Source: Streptomyces actuosus (GTDB taxonomy: Bacteria > Actinomycetota > Actinomycetes > Streptomycetales > Streptomycetaceae). Taken from it: a DNA stretch of 64,000 nt. The DNA lies in the NCBI RefSeq assembly GCF_016921115.1, contig NZ_JAFFZS010000027.1, positions 49,281 to 113,280 of the forward strand, written 5' to 3'. Below, piece by piece: positions 19,312-27,492 of this stretch. The stretch's first letter is position 1. Every line of letters begins with the position of its first letter. The position numbers were made by a program, and so were the translations under genes. The notes beneath the pieces were generated by a model. That model ran no database searches, had not been told where the DNA came from, and worked only from the letters and a program-made list of their open reading frames with translations.

Positions 19312-19752
19312 ATGGCAGAGGGCGATGCTCTTTCCACCCATGTCTTCGGCGTGCAGCTCGGCGGCTACATGGTGGAGTCGATCCAGGAGATCAGCGGGCT
19401 CACCGTCGAGGAGGAGGTCGTCGAGGTCCGGCAGGTCAGCTCGGAGGGCAAGCAGATCATCCGGAAGCAGCCGGGAGCCCGGCAGGCCGGTGAGATCACG
19501 ATCACCCGGGGGCTCGACCAGAGCAGCGAGTTCACGCAGTGGATCAAGGAGACCCTCAACAACGGGGCCGTCGACACCGCGCGGCAGAACCTGACCATCG
19601 AGATCAAGGACTCCAAGGGGGACACGGTCCGCCGCATCCAGCTGATGCAGGGCTGGGCGTCCCGCTGGGAGGGCCCGTCACTGCGGGCCGGGGAGTCCGC
19701 GGCGGCCACGGAGACCGTCACGATCGTGTTCGAGGAGATCGTCGTCGAATGA
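19312..19752 (+). CDS. inner tube protein 1 (gp19/Hcp-like)
   Basis: 146 residues of the T4 gp19-like tail tube family: MAEGDALSTHVFGVQLGG, SIQEISGLTVEEEVVEVRQ, ITITRGLDQSSEFTQWIKE and a closing SAAATETVTIVFEEI. Proteins of this kind stack as hexamers to form the tube that carries cargo. It follows the sheath gene as in other CIS loci, and its stop overlaps the next start (ATGA). A second tube-type protein is encoded at 23604; this copy is the more probable main tube because it neighbours the sheath. Confidence 0.95.
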   Translation: MAEGDALSTHVFGVQLGGYMVESIQEISGLTVEEEVVEVRQVSSEGKQIIRKQPGARQAGEITITRGLDQSSEFTQWIKETLNNGAVDTARQNLTIEIKDSKGDTVRRIQLMQGWASRWEGPSLRAGESAAATETVTIVFEEIVVE

Positions 19753-20240
19753 GGCGCCGTACGGTGACGGCGGGCAATCTGGAGGAGATCCTGGAGGTGA
19801 CGGCGCCCGTCCCGGCCGCCGACCAGCCGCAGGCCCCGGCCGCCCGCCCCGCGACACACGAGGAGCACGGGCTGCGCACGGAGTTCGAGTTCGAGCTCCC
19901 GCGCGGCTACGTGGACGAGACGGGCACCGTGCACCGGCACGGCGCGATGCGGCTGGCGACCGCCCGCGACGAACTGCGGCCGCAGATCGACCTGCGGGTC
20001 AAGGAGAACCCGGCCTACCTGAGCGTGGTGCTGCTGAGCCAGGTCATCACCCGGCTCGGCACCGTCACGGACGTGCACGCAGGGGTCGTGGAGCGGATGT
20101 ACGCCACCGATGTCGCGTTCCTCCAGGACTTCTACCGCCGCGTCAACAGCGAGGGGCACACGCGCGCGGCGGTGACCTGCCCGCACTGCGAGGGCGCCTT
20201 CGAGGTCGACCTCTCGGGTGGGCGCCTGGGGGAATCGTGA
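19749..20240 (+). CDS. CIS assembly protein with C-terminal CxxC, chaperone-like position
   Basis: 163 residues. After a basic start it has an Ala/Pro-rich linker, then a domain with FEFELPRGYVDETGTVHRHG, PAYLSVVLLSQVITRLG and YATDVAFLQDFYRRVN. The end carries CPHCEGAFEVDL, a single CxxC that could bind metal as a dimer or with another protein. By position just after the tube gene it may correspond to phage tail assembly chaperones or to Afp small proteins; this is inference. It overlaps both neighbours by four bases, so translation is coupled. Confidence 0.7.
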   Translation: MRRRTVTAGNLEEILEVTAPVPAADQPQAPAARPATHEEHGLRTEFEFELPRGYVDETGTVHRHGAMRLATARDELRPQIDLRVKENPAYLSVVLLSQVITRLGTVTDVHAGVVERMYATDVAFLQDFYRRVNSEGHTRAAVTCPHCEGAFEVDLSGGRLGES

Positions 20241-20395
20241 CGTACGCACTCCCCCGGCTCCACGAGGAGATCGCGTACGTCGCCTACCACTTCCACTGGC
20301 AGCGCGAGGAGATCCTCGGCCTCACCCACGCAGAGCGCCGGCGGTGGGTGTCCGAGATCGCCCGCATCAACACCCGAGTGAACGAGGGCGGTTGA
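20237..20395 (+). CDS. small CIS protein (DUF6760-like), 52 residues
   Basis: Starts at a GTG overlapping the previous stop. The protein has YALPRLHEEIAYVAYHFHW, then REEILGLTHAERRRWVSEI and a short tail. A very short protein with this pattern is found between the tube and the large disordered protein in many Streptomyces CIS loci; from memory it is the DUF6760 family. The amphipathic helices suggest it binds another assembly protein, as small tail chaperone products do. No function is established. Confidence 0.75.
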   Translation: MTYALPRLHEEIAYVAYHFHWQREEILGLTHAERRRWVSEIARINTRVNEGG

Positions 20396-20400
20396 GTCAC

Positions 20401-23400
20401 ATGGCATGGCGGGACAGACTGCGCCGCCGGCCGCGCCTCGGGGACGCGGCCGGGTACGCACCGGGCGCGGGGAACGCTTCCGGCCCGGGGACGGGGGATG
20501 CGGCCGTCCCGGGGACCACCGGCACGACCGGGCCTGCCGCGCCGGGCGCGGGAGGTACGTCCGTCCCCGGCGCGGCAGGCCCGGTCGTGCCGGGCGACTG
20601 GGACGGCGGCTGGCGCCGCACGCCGGCGCCCGCACTGACCGTGGCCCGCGCCCCGCTCGGCGTCAGCGACGGGCTCGCCTTCCGCTCGTCGCTCGCGTCG
20701 TGGCAGAACCCGGCCCTGGGCACCGGTCTCGGCCACGCCCTGCTGCCCTCCGCTCCGGTCGGTCTCGCCCACGGCATCGCCGGTCCCGCGCTGCCGCGCG
20801 CGGTGCATGCCGACGGCGGACCGCTGCTGCTGCGGGCGGCGCGTCCACAGGCGGAGGCCGGGACCGCGACCTCATCGGGAGAGGCCCCGGCGCCGCAGAC
20901 CCCCCGGGCGCCGCGCGGGAGATCCGCGGGGGCGACACCGACCACGCCGACGGCCGACGGCTCCGGACCGGTTCGCCGGGCGGGCGGCGGCTCCCGCACC
21001 CCCGCGGGGGCCGATGCGGTGAACACGCCCGCGGCACAGGGCCGTACGGACACCCGGGGGGCCGGCACGGCTTCCTCCCGGAACGCTCCGGCGAGCGCGC
21101 GCCCCTCCGGTGCGGCCGACGGCGGGGGCACGGCCGTGGCGCCCGTGGCCCGGCGCTCGGCGGCGGTCGCGCCCGACCGTGCGGCCGCGACCGCCGGTCC
21201 CCGCCCGCCCCTCGCGGCCCCGACGCCGCTCGTCCAGCGGGCCCCGGCCGGGTCCGCCGGGCGGACGGCCCGGGCGGACGGCACCGGCCGCCCGCTCGCC
21301 GAACCGGAGATTCCCCCGGTCCGCCGGGTGGCCGTGGTGCCGAACGGCCCCCGCAGGGCACCGGCACCCGGGACCACCGCGCTGTCCCCCTCCCCGGCGC
21401 GAGGACGGGCGGCGGCGCCCGGGGGGATCGGCGGCGGTACACCCGCGGCGAACGAGCCCGCCGTGGAGGACGGCGAGGGCTTGCGCGATGGACACGCGGT
21501 GACGGTGCGTCCGCGGCCGCTGGGTCCCCCGCTGACCGTGGCCCGGCGGGCCACCGGCCGGGCGTCGCGCCGGCTCGCGGCCCTGCGGCCCGAGGCGGTT
21601 CGCGGCACCGTCACCGACGCCGTTCTTGAGGGCGGCCGCGGCGGGACCGCGTATGCCGCCCAGTCCCGGGCCGCCGGTCCGGGGCCGCGGCCCACGGCAG
21701 CCGCCGCCGGGGCTCCCCCAGCCGCCTCGCCCGTGCAGCGCGCCGCGGCCCCGGACCGGACGGACGGCCGGGGCCCGCTGGGCGCGCCCCTGAAGGCGCT
21801 CCCCGCCACGGCGGAGCCCCTGACCCCCATGACTCCCGAGGCGTCCGGCCCGGCGGCCGGCGCCCGCCCGGCGGCGGGGCCCGTGCTGCCCGTCGTCCAG
21901 CGGCGGCCGGACTCGCCTGCTGCCCCACCGGTCCCGCACGAGGGGGACCCTGCGGCGCCCGCGAGCCACGGTGCCGTGCCGCCCCCGGCTGCGCAGTCCG
22001 CGCCGGGGCGCGGTGTCGCCCGGTCCGGTCCGGGCGGGGCACGGGCCCGCGGCGGTCTGGGCGCGCCTCTGCCCGCGCTGCCCCCGACCGCCGACGTGCT
22101 CCGGGCCGCGGCCCGCGCTCCCCGGACGCCGGGCGCCGTCGACGACCGCGGTGCTCCCGGCGGCCGCCCGGACGTCCGGGACACCCCGGGCGCCCCGGCC
22201 GTCCGGCCTGCCCGGGTGAACCGCGGTAGCGGGTCGGGCACACCCGAACGCCCCTCGGGGACGGGCACCGCCCCTCTCCTGGGTGCGGTGCCCGCAGTAC
22301 AGCGCAGCCCGGCCGCCGGATCTCCCGCCGGCGCGGGGGATGCGGTACCGGCCCGCGGGGCCGCGGGCCCGCCGCCGGACACCGGCGCGGCAGGCGCCGC
22401 ACCGCTCGTGACGCGCGGGGGCGCCCGGTCGGCACCCCCGGCGGAAGCAGCGCCCGGATCCGCCCCGCGCGTGTCCGCTGCCGTGCACCGCCCGGCCGTG
22501 CAGCGGGCACCGGACGGCTCACCCGGCGGTGGGGCGGCGGTCGGTGATGCGCCGACGCCGGCCCGCTCACCGGCCCGTGGGCGGGTCCGCGACGGCGCCC
22601 GCGCGCCCGGACCGGCCTCCGGCACCCGCGCGGCGGGACCGGTCGCCGGCAGCCGCAGCGCGCCGGGTCCCGTGGCCGTGGCCCGGGCGGTCACCGGGCC
22701 CGGCGGGATGCGGGGGCACGGCCCGGTCGCCGTCCGGGAACCGCTCACGACCGGGCGGCCCGCGGCGCCGTCCGGGCCGGCCGCGCCCCACGTCGTCCCG
22801 CTGCTCGCCGCGCGCCCGCTCGCCGTCCGCACCCGCGTGCCGGAAGACACTCGGTCGCCCTCCGCGGAAGGGGGCGCTCGACGCCCCGTCGTCGCCGCGT
22901 CCTGGCCCCGTGGGACGGATCAGGCACCGGGCGCGCGGGACACGCCCGTGACGGGCGCCGCCACGGGGCCGGCCCGTGACGGGCACGCCACGGCACCCCG
23001 GGTGTGGCCGTCCCCCGCCGTCGCTGCGTCGTCGGGCGCGAACGCGCCGCCGTCCGGCACGAGCGGTCCGCCTCGGCCCGGCGGGACCGTACCCGTCGTA
23101 CGCCCGCATCCGCTCGTCCAAAGGGCGGCGGCCGGCGGGGAGGCGACGGCGCGCCCGCAGGCGCTGCCGGTGGCCGGCCCGTCGGGGGCTCCGCTCCAGG
23201 ACCGCGCGTCCGCCCCGGCGGTGCCCGGCCCACCGGTGCCCGTCGTGCGCACCGCTGCTGTCGGCTCGGCGGCTCCGGGACCCGCCGTCGGCGCAGCGGT
23301 GCCGGTCGTCCAGCGGCACAGGTCCGGAGCGGGCGCGGACGCGGCCCCCGCCGCGCTTCCCGCCGGGGTGCCCGGGACGGCGGTACCCGCCCAGGGACGG

Positions 23401-23571
23401 CAGCGGCAGACCTCGGCGCCGCCCGCGCCCGCGCCGGCCGCCACGCCGGACGCCGGAGCCGACCTGGACGACCTCGCGCGGCGCCTGCTGGACCCGATGG
23501 CCCGGCTGCTCCGCGCCGACCTGCGGCGCGGGCGGGAACGCGCGGGCCGTCCGCACGACGGACGCCGCTGA
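20401..23571 (+). CDS. large disordered Ala/Pro/Gly-rich CIS protein with repeated VQR motifs
   Basis: 1056 residues from an ATG that lies five bases after the preceding stop. Nearly all of the protein is low-complexity Ala, Pro, Gly, Arg and Val. Seven VQR motifs recur (LVQRAP, PVQRAA, VVQRRP, AVQRSP, AVQRAP, LVQRAA, VVQRHR). Two copies of a pattern LGAPLxALPxTAxxL occur near residues 460 and 555. The only ordered-looking part is the last 45 residues, a charged helix (DLARRLLDPMARLLRADLRR). Proteins of this type are found at this place in Streptomyces CIS operons and their role is not known to me. The position and size would suit a tape-measure or internal scaffold, but the composition is unlike coiled-coil tape measures. 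The extreme GC content makes many spurious frames here. Confidence 0.75.
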   Translation: MAWRDRLRRRPRLGDAAGYAPGAGNASGPGTGDAAVPGTTGTTGPAAPGAGGTSVPGAAGPVVPGDWDGGWRRTPAPALTVARAPLGVSDGLAFRSSLASWQNPALGTGLGHALLPSAPVGLAHGIAGPALPRAVHADGGPLLLRAARPQAEAGTATSSGEAPAPQTPRAPRGRSAGATPTTPTADGSGPVRRAGGGSRTPAGADAVNTPAAQGRTDTRGAGTASSRNAPASARPSGAADGGGTAVAPVARRSAAVAPDRAAATAGPRPPLAAPTPLVQRAPAGSAGRTARADGTGRPLAEPEIPPVRRVAVVPNGPRRAPAPGTTALSPSPARGRAAAPGGIGGGTPAANEPAVEDGEGLRDGHAVTVRPRPLGPPLTVARRATGRASRRLAALRPEAVRGTVTDAVLEGGRGGTAYAAQSRAAGPGPRPTAAAAGAPPAASPVQRAAAPDRTDGRGPLGAPLKALPATAEPLTPMTPEASGPAAGARPAAGPVLPVVQRRPDSPAAPPVPHEGDPAAPASHGAVPPPAAQSAPGRGVARSGPGGARARGGLGAPLPALPPTADVLRAAARAPRTPGAVDDRGAPGGRPDVRDTPGAPAVRPARVNRGSGSGTPERPSGTGTAPLLGAVPAVQRSPAAGSPAGAGDAVPARGAAGPPPDTGAAGAAPLVTRGGARSAPPAEAAPGSAPRVSAAVHRPAVQRAPDGSPGGGAAVGDAPTPARSPARGRVRDGARAPGPASGTRAAGPVAGSRSAPGPVAVARAVTGPGGMRGHGPVAVREPLTTGRPAAPSGPAAPHVVPLLAARPLAVRTRVPEDTRSPSAEGGARRPVVAASWPRGTDQAPGARDTPVTGAATGPARDGHATAPRVWPSPAVAASSGANAPPSGTSGPPRPGGTVPVVRPHPLVQRAAAGGEATARPQALPVAGPSGAPLQDRASAPAVPGPPVPVVRTAAVGSAAPGPAVGAAVPVVQRHRSGAGADAAPAALPAGVPGTAVPAQGRQRQTSAPPAPAPAATPDAGADLDDLARRLLDPMARLLRADLRRGRERAGRPHDGRR

Positions 23572-23603
23572 GGGCACGGAGCGGAGAAGACGGAGAAGAA
23601 CGG

Positions 23604-24029
23604 ATGACGGACAGCATCTTCGCGACGAGCGTGTTCTTCCGGCTCGCGATCGGCGGCAACGACCTGGGGGCCTTCCACACCTGCTCCGGCATGGGAGCGG
23701 AGGTGGAGATGGAGAGCTACGCCGAGGGCGGCAACAACGGGTTCACCTGGCAGCTGCCGGGCCGGGTCACGTGGTCGAACATCACGCTCACCCGGCCGGT
23801 CACCGCCGACACGGCGAAGATCGGCCGCTGGCTGGACGAGACGCTGCGGCGGGTGGAGCCCAAGGACGGTGAGATCGTCGCCCTGAAACCGGACTTGACC
23901 CGGATCATCAGCTGGCAGGTGCTGGGGATCGTGCCGGTGCGCTGGCAGGGGCCGTCCTTCGACCCGTCCTCCTCCCAGCCGGCCGTGGAGACGCTGGAGA
24001 TCGCCCACGAAGGCCTGCGGCCGTCCTGA
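23604..24029 (+). CDS. inner tube protein 2 (baseplate-proximal tube)
   Basis: 141 residues, phage tail tube family (gp19/T4-like): FFRLAIGGNDLGAFHTCSG, NGFTWQLPGRVTWSNITLTR, and SQPAVETLEIAHEGL at the end. Afp and Pvc loci encode several tube variants; those next to the LysM adaptor form the initiating tube rings on the baseplate. This copy sits immediately before the LysM protein, which fits that role. It starts at ATG 32 bp after the large disordered protein. Confidence 0.93.
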   Translation: MTDSIFATSVFFRLAIGGNDLGAFHTCSGMGAEVEMESYAEGGNNGFTWQLPGRVTWSNITLTRPVTADTAKIGRWLDETLRRVEPKDGEIVALKPDLTRIISWQVLGIVPVRWQGPSFDPSSSQPAVETLEIAHEGLRPS

Positions 24030-24086
24030 CAACCCGTCACCGGCGAGTACCGCCCCCGCCAGGATCCTACGGAAGGAGTCCCCGGT

Positions 24087-24809
24087 ATGTCCCCCATCGG
24101 CCGCGCCGGCCGGGCCAGGGCCCAGCTGACGCTGAAGGAACCGCCGGCGACGGTCGGGGCGAGACCCGGCGGGACGATCGCACGGCTGAACCTGCGGTTC
24201 AACCCGACCACGCTCCAGTTGCGCAAGACCACCGAGTGGCGGCGCAGCCCGTCGCGGATGGCCGGGGCGTCGGCGCTGCCCGAGTTCGTCGGCAGCGGGC
24301 CGCGGGAACTGAGCCTGGAGGTCTTCCTCGACGCCACCGCCACCCACGACAACTCCGTCGAGCAGGCGGTGGAGAAGCTCATGAAGGGGTGTGTGCCGAC
24401 CCCGGCGAGCCTCGCCCGCAAGAAGCCGGCGAGCCCGTGGGTGCGGTTCGAGTGGGGCACCGCCCGCACGACGTCGTTCGACGGGGTGCTGTCGAGCCTG
24501 TCGGTGACGTACACGCTGTTCGACGTGGACGGCAGTCCGCTCAGGGCGACGTGCGCGTTGTCGGTCCAGGAGGCGAGCGTGGACCCCCCGGGGCAGAACC
24601 CGACCTCCGGTGCGCGCTCGGCCCGCAGCACGCACCTCGTGGTGGCCGGGGACAGCCTGGCGATGCTGGCCTGGCGGGAGTACGGCGACGCGACGGCGTG
24701 GCGGGTCATCGCGGAGGCGAACGGGATCGACGACCCGATGGCCCTGGTGCCCGGCACGGAACTGGTGGTGCCGGGGCCGGCGGACCCGGACGGTGAGGAG
24801 GAGCGGTGA
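24087..24809 (+). CDS. LysM-domain tube/baseplate adaptor (Afp7/gp53-like)
   Basis: 240 residues. Residues 1-165 match the CIS tube-adaptor type: RLNLRFNPTTLQLRKTTEW, VGSGPRELSLEVFLDAT, FEWGTARTTSFDGVLSS. Residues 178-235 are a LysM domain (HLVVAGDSLAMLAWREYGD ... GTELVVPGP). In phage-like particles such proteins join the first tube rings to the spike hub. GGAAGGAG lies eight to nine bases before the ATG. The stop is overlapped by the GTG of the spike gene. Confidence 0.92.
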   Translation: MSPIGRAGRARAQLTLKEPPATVGARPGGTIARLNLRFNPTTLQLRKTTEWRRSPSRMAGASALPEFVGSGPRELSLEVFLDATATHDNSVEQAVEKLMKGCVPTPASLARKKPASPWVRFEWGTARTTSFDGVLSSLSVTYTLFDVDGSPLRATCALSVQEASVDPPGQNPTSGARSARSTHLVVAGDSLAMLAWREYGDATAWRVIAEANGIDDPMALVPGTELVVPGPADPDGEEER

Positions 24810-26632
24810 GCACACCCGAGGCACGGGGCGGCCGGTCGTTCGCCGCGGACCCGATCGTGGAGGCGCCCGGCGAACTGCCGCAGATCTGGGCGGCGCAGCT
24901 GGTCAGCTGTGTGGTGGACGAGAACGTCGGCCTCCCGGACACGGCGGTGGTCAGCTACCGGGACCCCGACCACGAGTTCCTGAGGTCGACCGGGATCACC
25001 CTCGGCACACCGCTGCGGGTGTCGGTGATGACGGTCTCCGGGCAGGCGCGCGAGCGGCTGTTCGACGGCGAGGTCACGGCAGTGGAGATCGACCGGGACA
25101 GCACCGGCTCGTTCACCGTGGTGCGGGCCTACTCCAGGGCGCACCGGCTCCAGCGCGGCCGCAAGGTGGCGGCGTTCCGGAACATGACGGCCGCCGCGAT
25201 CGTCCGCAAGGTGGTCGCGGGCGCCGGGCTCGCCTGCGGGACGGTGGAGGCGGCGCCGGTCACCTATCGGCACCTGTCTCAGCCGAACGTGTCCGACTGG
25301 GAGTTCCTGCAGTACCTGGCGGGCGAGAGCGGCGCGCAGGTACGCGTGGACGACCAGGGCGTGGTGCAGTTCACCCGGCCGGCGAAGGCCTCGGCCGCGC
25401 CGGCGCCGTCGACGCCGGCGACGCAGGACCCGATGGTGCTGGAGTACGGGCGGAACCTGCTGGCGCTGCGGGCCTCGCTGTCGGGTGCGGACGGGGCGTC
25501 CTCGGTCGAGGTGCGCGGCTGGGACGTCACCACCAAGACCCCGCTGGTGGCCCGGCACCCGTCGGTGGCCGGCGAGACGGTGCTGCCGGGACTGGCCCCG
25601 GAGTCCGCGGTCCGGTTCGGTCGGTCGGCGAAGCTGACCGTGGCGGACACGCCCTACCGCACGCAGGCCGAGACGACGGCGGTCGCGCGAGCGGTCGCCG
25701 GGCGGATGAGCGCCGGTTTCGCGGAGCTGGAGGCGGTGGCCGAGGGCAATCCCCGGCTGCGGGCGGGCCGCCCGGTCGCGCTCGGGAACGTGGGCGAGGC
25801 CTTCTCCGGCCGGTACACGGCGACGGCGGTGCAGCACAGTGTGGAACCGCACGGCGGCTACCGGACCACGGTGTGGGTCGGCGCCGGTTGGGACCGGTCC
25901 CTGGCGGGTCTGGTGACCGGCGCGAACGCACCCGGACGCAGCCCCCGCGTACCGGGCCTGGCGATCGGCGTGGTGACCGACGTGCGGGAGCCCGGCGGCG
26001 CCCAGAGCGGCGGGGTGCGGCTGAGGTTCCCCTGGCTGGACGACACCTACGTGACCGACTGGGTACGCACGGTCCAGTGGGGCGGCAAGGGCGGTGGGGG
26101 CGTGGTGAGCCCGGAGGTCAACGACGAGGTGCTGGTCGGGTTCGAGCAGGGTCTGCTGGACCGGCCGTACGTCATCGGCGGCCTCTACAACGGTGTGGAC
26201 GAGCCGTCACCGCACGACGTGCCGCTGGTGGACGCGACCAGCGGCACGATCAACCGCCGTTCGGTGGTGTCCCGTTCGGGCCACCGGGTCGAACTGCTCG
26301 ACGCCAGGGCCCCGGGCCCGTCCGGCGTGCGGCTGCGCACCGCCGACCGGCGGCTGGAGGTCCTGCTGCACGACCGGGACGACAGGATCGAGCTCACGGT
26401 GTACGCGGCGGGCGGCCGGAGGCCGCTGTCCTCGGTGCGGCTGGACACCCGCGGCATCACCTTGGACGCGGGCAGCGGCACGGTCACCCTGAAGGGCGGC
26501 GCCGTGACCATCGACGCCGACACGGCGGTCCGGGTCGGCGGCGAGACCGTGAACGTCGCGGGACGGGCGGACCTCACCCTCGACGGCGGTCTGCTGGGGG
26601 TGCTGAAGGCGAGACTCGTCCGCATCAACTGA
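24806..26632 (+). CDS. VgrG/gpD-like spike hub protein (Afp8-like)
   Basis: 608 residues. Residues 15-370 form a phage late control D/gp27-like hub (LVSCVVDENVGLPDTAVVSY, EFLQYLAGESGAQVRVDDQG, VEVRGWDVTTK). Residues 375-465 are a gp5-type OB fold (IGVVTDVREPGGAQSGGVRL, NDEVLVGFEQGLLDRPYVIG). The C-terminus continues with short beta repeats (ITLDAGSGTVTLKGGAVTID) expected to form the spike stem. The PAAR tip gene follows. The start is a GTG overlapping the LysM gene stop. No extra effector domain is fused. Confidence 0.93.
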   Translation: MSTPEARGGRSFAADPIVEAPGELPQIWAAQLVSCVVDENVGLPDTAVVSYRDPDHEFLRSTGITLGTPLRVSVMTVSGQARERLFDGEVTAVEIDRDSTGSFTVVRAYSRAHRLQRGRKVAAFRNMTAAAIVRKVVAGAGLACGTVEAAPVTYRHLSQPNVSDWEFLQYLAGESGAQVRVDDQGVVQFTRPAKASAAPAPSTPATQDPMVLEYGRNLLALRASLSGADGASSVEVRGWDVTTKTPLVARHPSVAGETVLPGLAPESAVRFGRSAKLTVADTPYRTQAETTAVARAVAGRMSAGFAELEAVAEGNPRLRAGRPVALGNVGEAFSGRYTATAVQHSVEPHGGYRTTVWVGAGWDRSLAGLVTGANAPGRSPRVPGLAIGVVTDVREPGGAQSGGVRLRFPWLDDTYVTDWVRTVQWGGKGGGGVVSPEVNDEVLVGFEQGLLDRPYVIGGLYNGVDEPSPHDVPLVDATSGTINRRSVVSRSGHRVELLDARAPGPSGVRLRTADRRLEVLLHDRDDRIELTVYAAGGRRPLSSVRLDTRGITLDAGSGTVTLKGGAVTIDADTAVRVGGETVNVAGRADLTLDGGLLGVLKARLVRIN

Positions 26633-26653
26633 CGCCGCACGGCGCCCTCCGCA

Positions 26654-26695
26654 CTCCCTGCTCCCTGCTCCCTGCTCCCTGCTCCCTGCTCCCTG
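26654..26695 (+). repeat. six tandem copies of CTCCCTG
   Basis: A 7-bp unit is repeated six times without change in the 120-bp gap between the spike and PAAR genes. This is the only sizeable gap in the otherwise overlapping baseplate operon. Slippage could alter its length between strains. It shows no strong self-complementarity. Confidence 0.95.
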
Positions 26696-26752
26696 CAACT
26701 CGTTCCCATCACGCGGTCCTTGAGGCCCCGACCACTCTCCGAGGAGCCCGGC

Positions 26753-27073
26753 ATGCCCGCCGCAGCCCGTACCGGCGACCCCACCAGTCACGGCGGTGTC
26801 ATCACCACGCCTCCGCCCGGCGCCGCCGCGGCGGTGGCGCGCGTGCTGATCGGCGGCCGTCCCGCGGCCGTCGTGGGCAGCCTGCACACCTGCCCGATGC
26901 CCCCGCACGCGGCCCTGGGCCCGACCGACGTGATCACCCCCGATCCGGCCGCCGTCGCCTCGGGCGAGGTACTCATCGGCGGGCTGCCGGCCGCGCGGGC
27001 CGGCGACCGCACCGTGTGCGGCGCGATCGTCCAGCTGGGCGCGGTGAACGTGCAGATCGGCGGCGTGCTGTGA
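26753..27073 (+). CDS. PAAR-like spike tip protein
   Basis: 106 residues with the PAAR pattern: AARTGDPTSHGGVITTPPPG, VLIGGRPAAVVGSLHTCPM, EVLIGGLPAARAGDRTVCG, VNVQIGGVL. PAAR proteins cap the VgrG-type spike and usually bind a metal with His and Cys; H and C are present in HTC and TVC. The start ATG has GAGGAG upstream. Its stop overlaps the next GTG (GTGA). Confidence 0.93.
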   Translation: MPAAARTGDPTSHGGVITTPPPGAAAAVARVLIGGRPAAVVGSLHTCPMPPHAALGPTDVITPDPAAVASGEVLIGGLPAARAGDRTVCGAIVQLGAVNVQIGGVL

Positions 27074-27492
27074 GCGAGCGGTTCATCGGGCGCGGGTGGG
27101 CGTTCCCCCTGCGGGTCGGGCCGACCGGCGGGATCGGCATGGTGGAACGGGAACGGGAGATCGAGGAGGCGATCCGGCTGATCCTCGGCACCGCACCCGG
27201 TGAACGCCCGATGCGGCCGGAATTCGGCTGCGGCATCCACGACTTCGTCTTCGCACCCGGCGACGGCGCCACCGCGGGGCGGATCGCCCGGCAGGTGCGT
27301 GAGGCGCTGGAGCGCTGGGAGCCGCGGATCACGGTGGACGACGTGGTGGTCGCCTTCGACGCGGTCGACGACGGAACCCTCTACATCGACGTGCGCTACA
27401 CGGTGCGACCCACCAACGACCGGCGCAATCTGGTGTTTCCCTTCTACACGATCCCCTCCGAGGAGGGGGCCGAGGAAGCGGTCGCGGACTGA
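27070..27492 (+). CDS. baseplate wedge protein, gp25/gpW family (Afp9-like)
   Basis: 140 residues from a GTG overlapping the PAAR stop. It has the gp25 lysozyme-fold features: GWAFPLRVGPTGGIGMV, EREREIEEAIRLILGTAPGE, RPEFGCGIHDFVFAP and REALERWEPRITVDDV. gp25 proteins hold the start of the sheath onto the baseplate. Its stop overlaps the next ATG (TGATG). Confidence 0.93.
   Translation: MSERFIGRGWAFPLRVGPTGGIGMVEREREIEEAIRLILGTAPGERPMRPEFGCGIHDFVFAPGDGATAGRIARQVREALERWEPRITVDDVVVAFDAVDDGTLYIDVRYTVRPTNDRRNLVFPFYTIPSEEGAEEAVAD

Noticed and set aside
20397..22850. Minus-strand frame of 817 codons opposite the disordered CIS protein
   Set aside because: Both strands are low-complexity here, but the plus frame fits the operon, has an ATG five bases after the preceding stop and a conserved-looking helical C-terminus.
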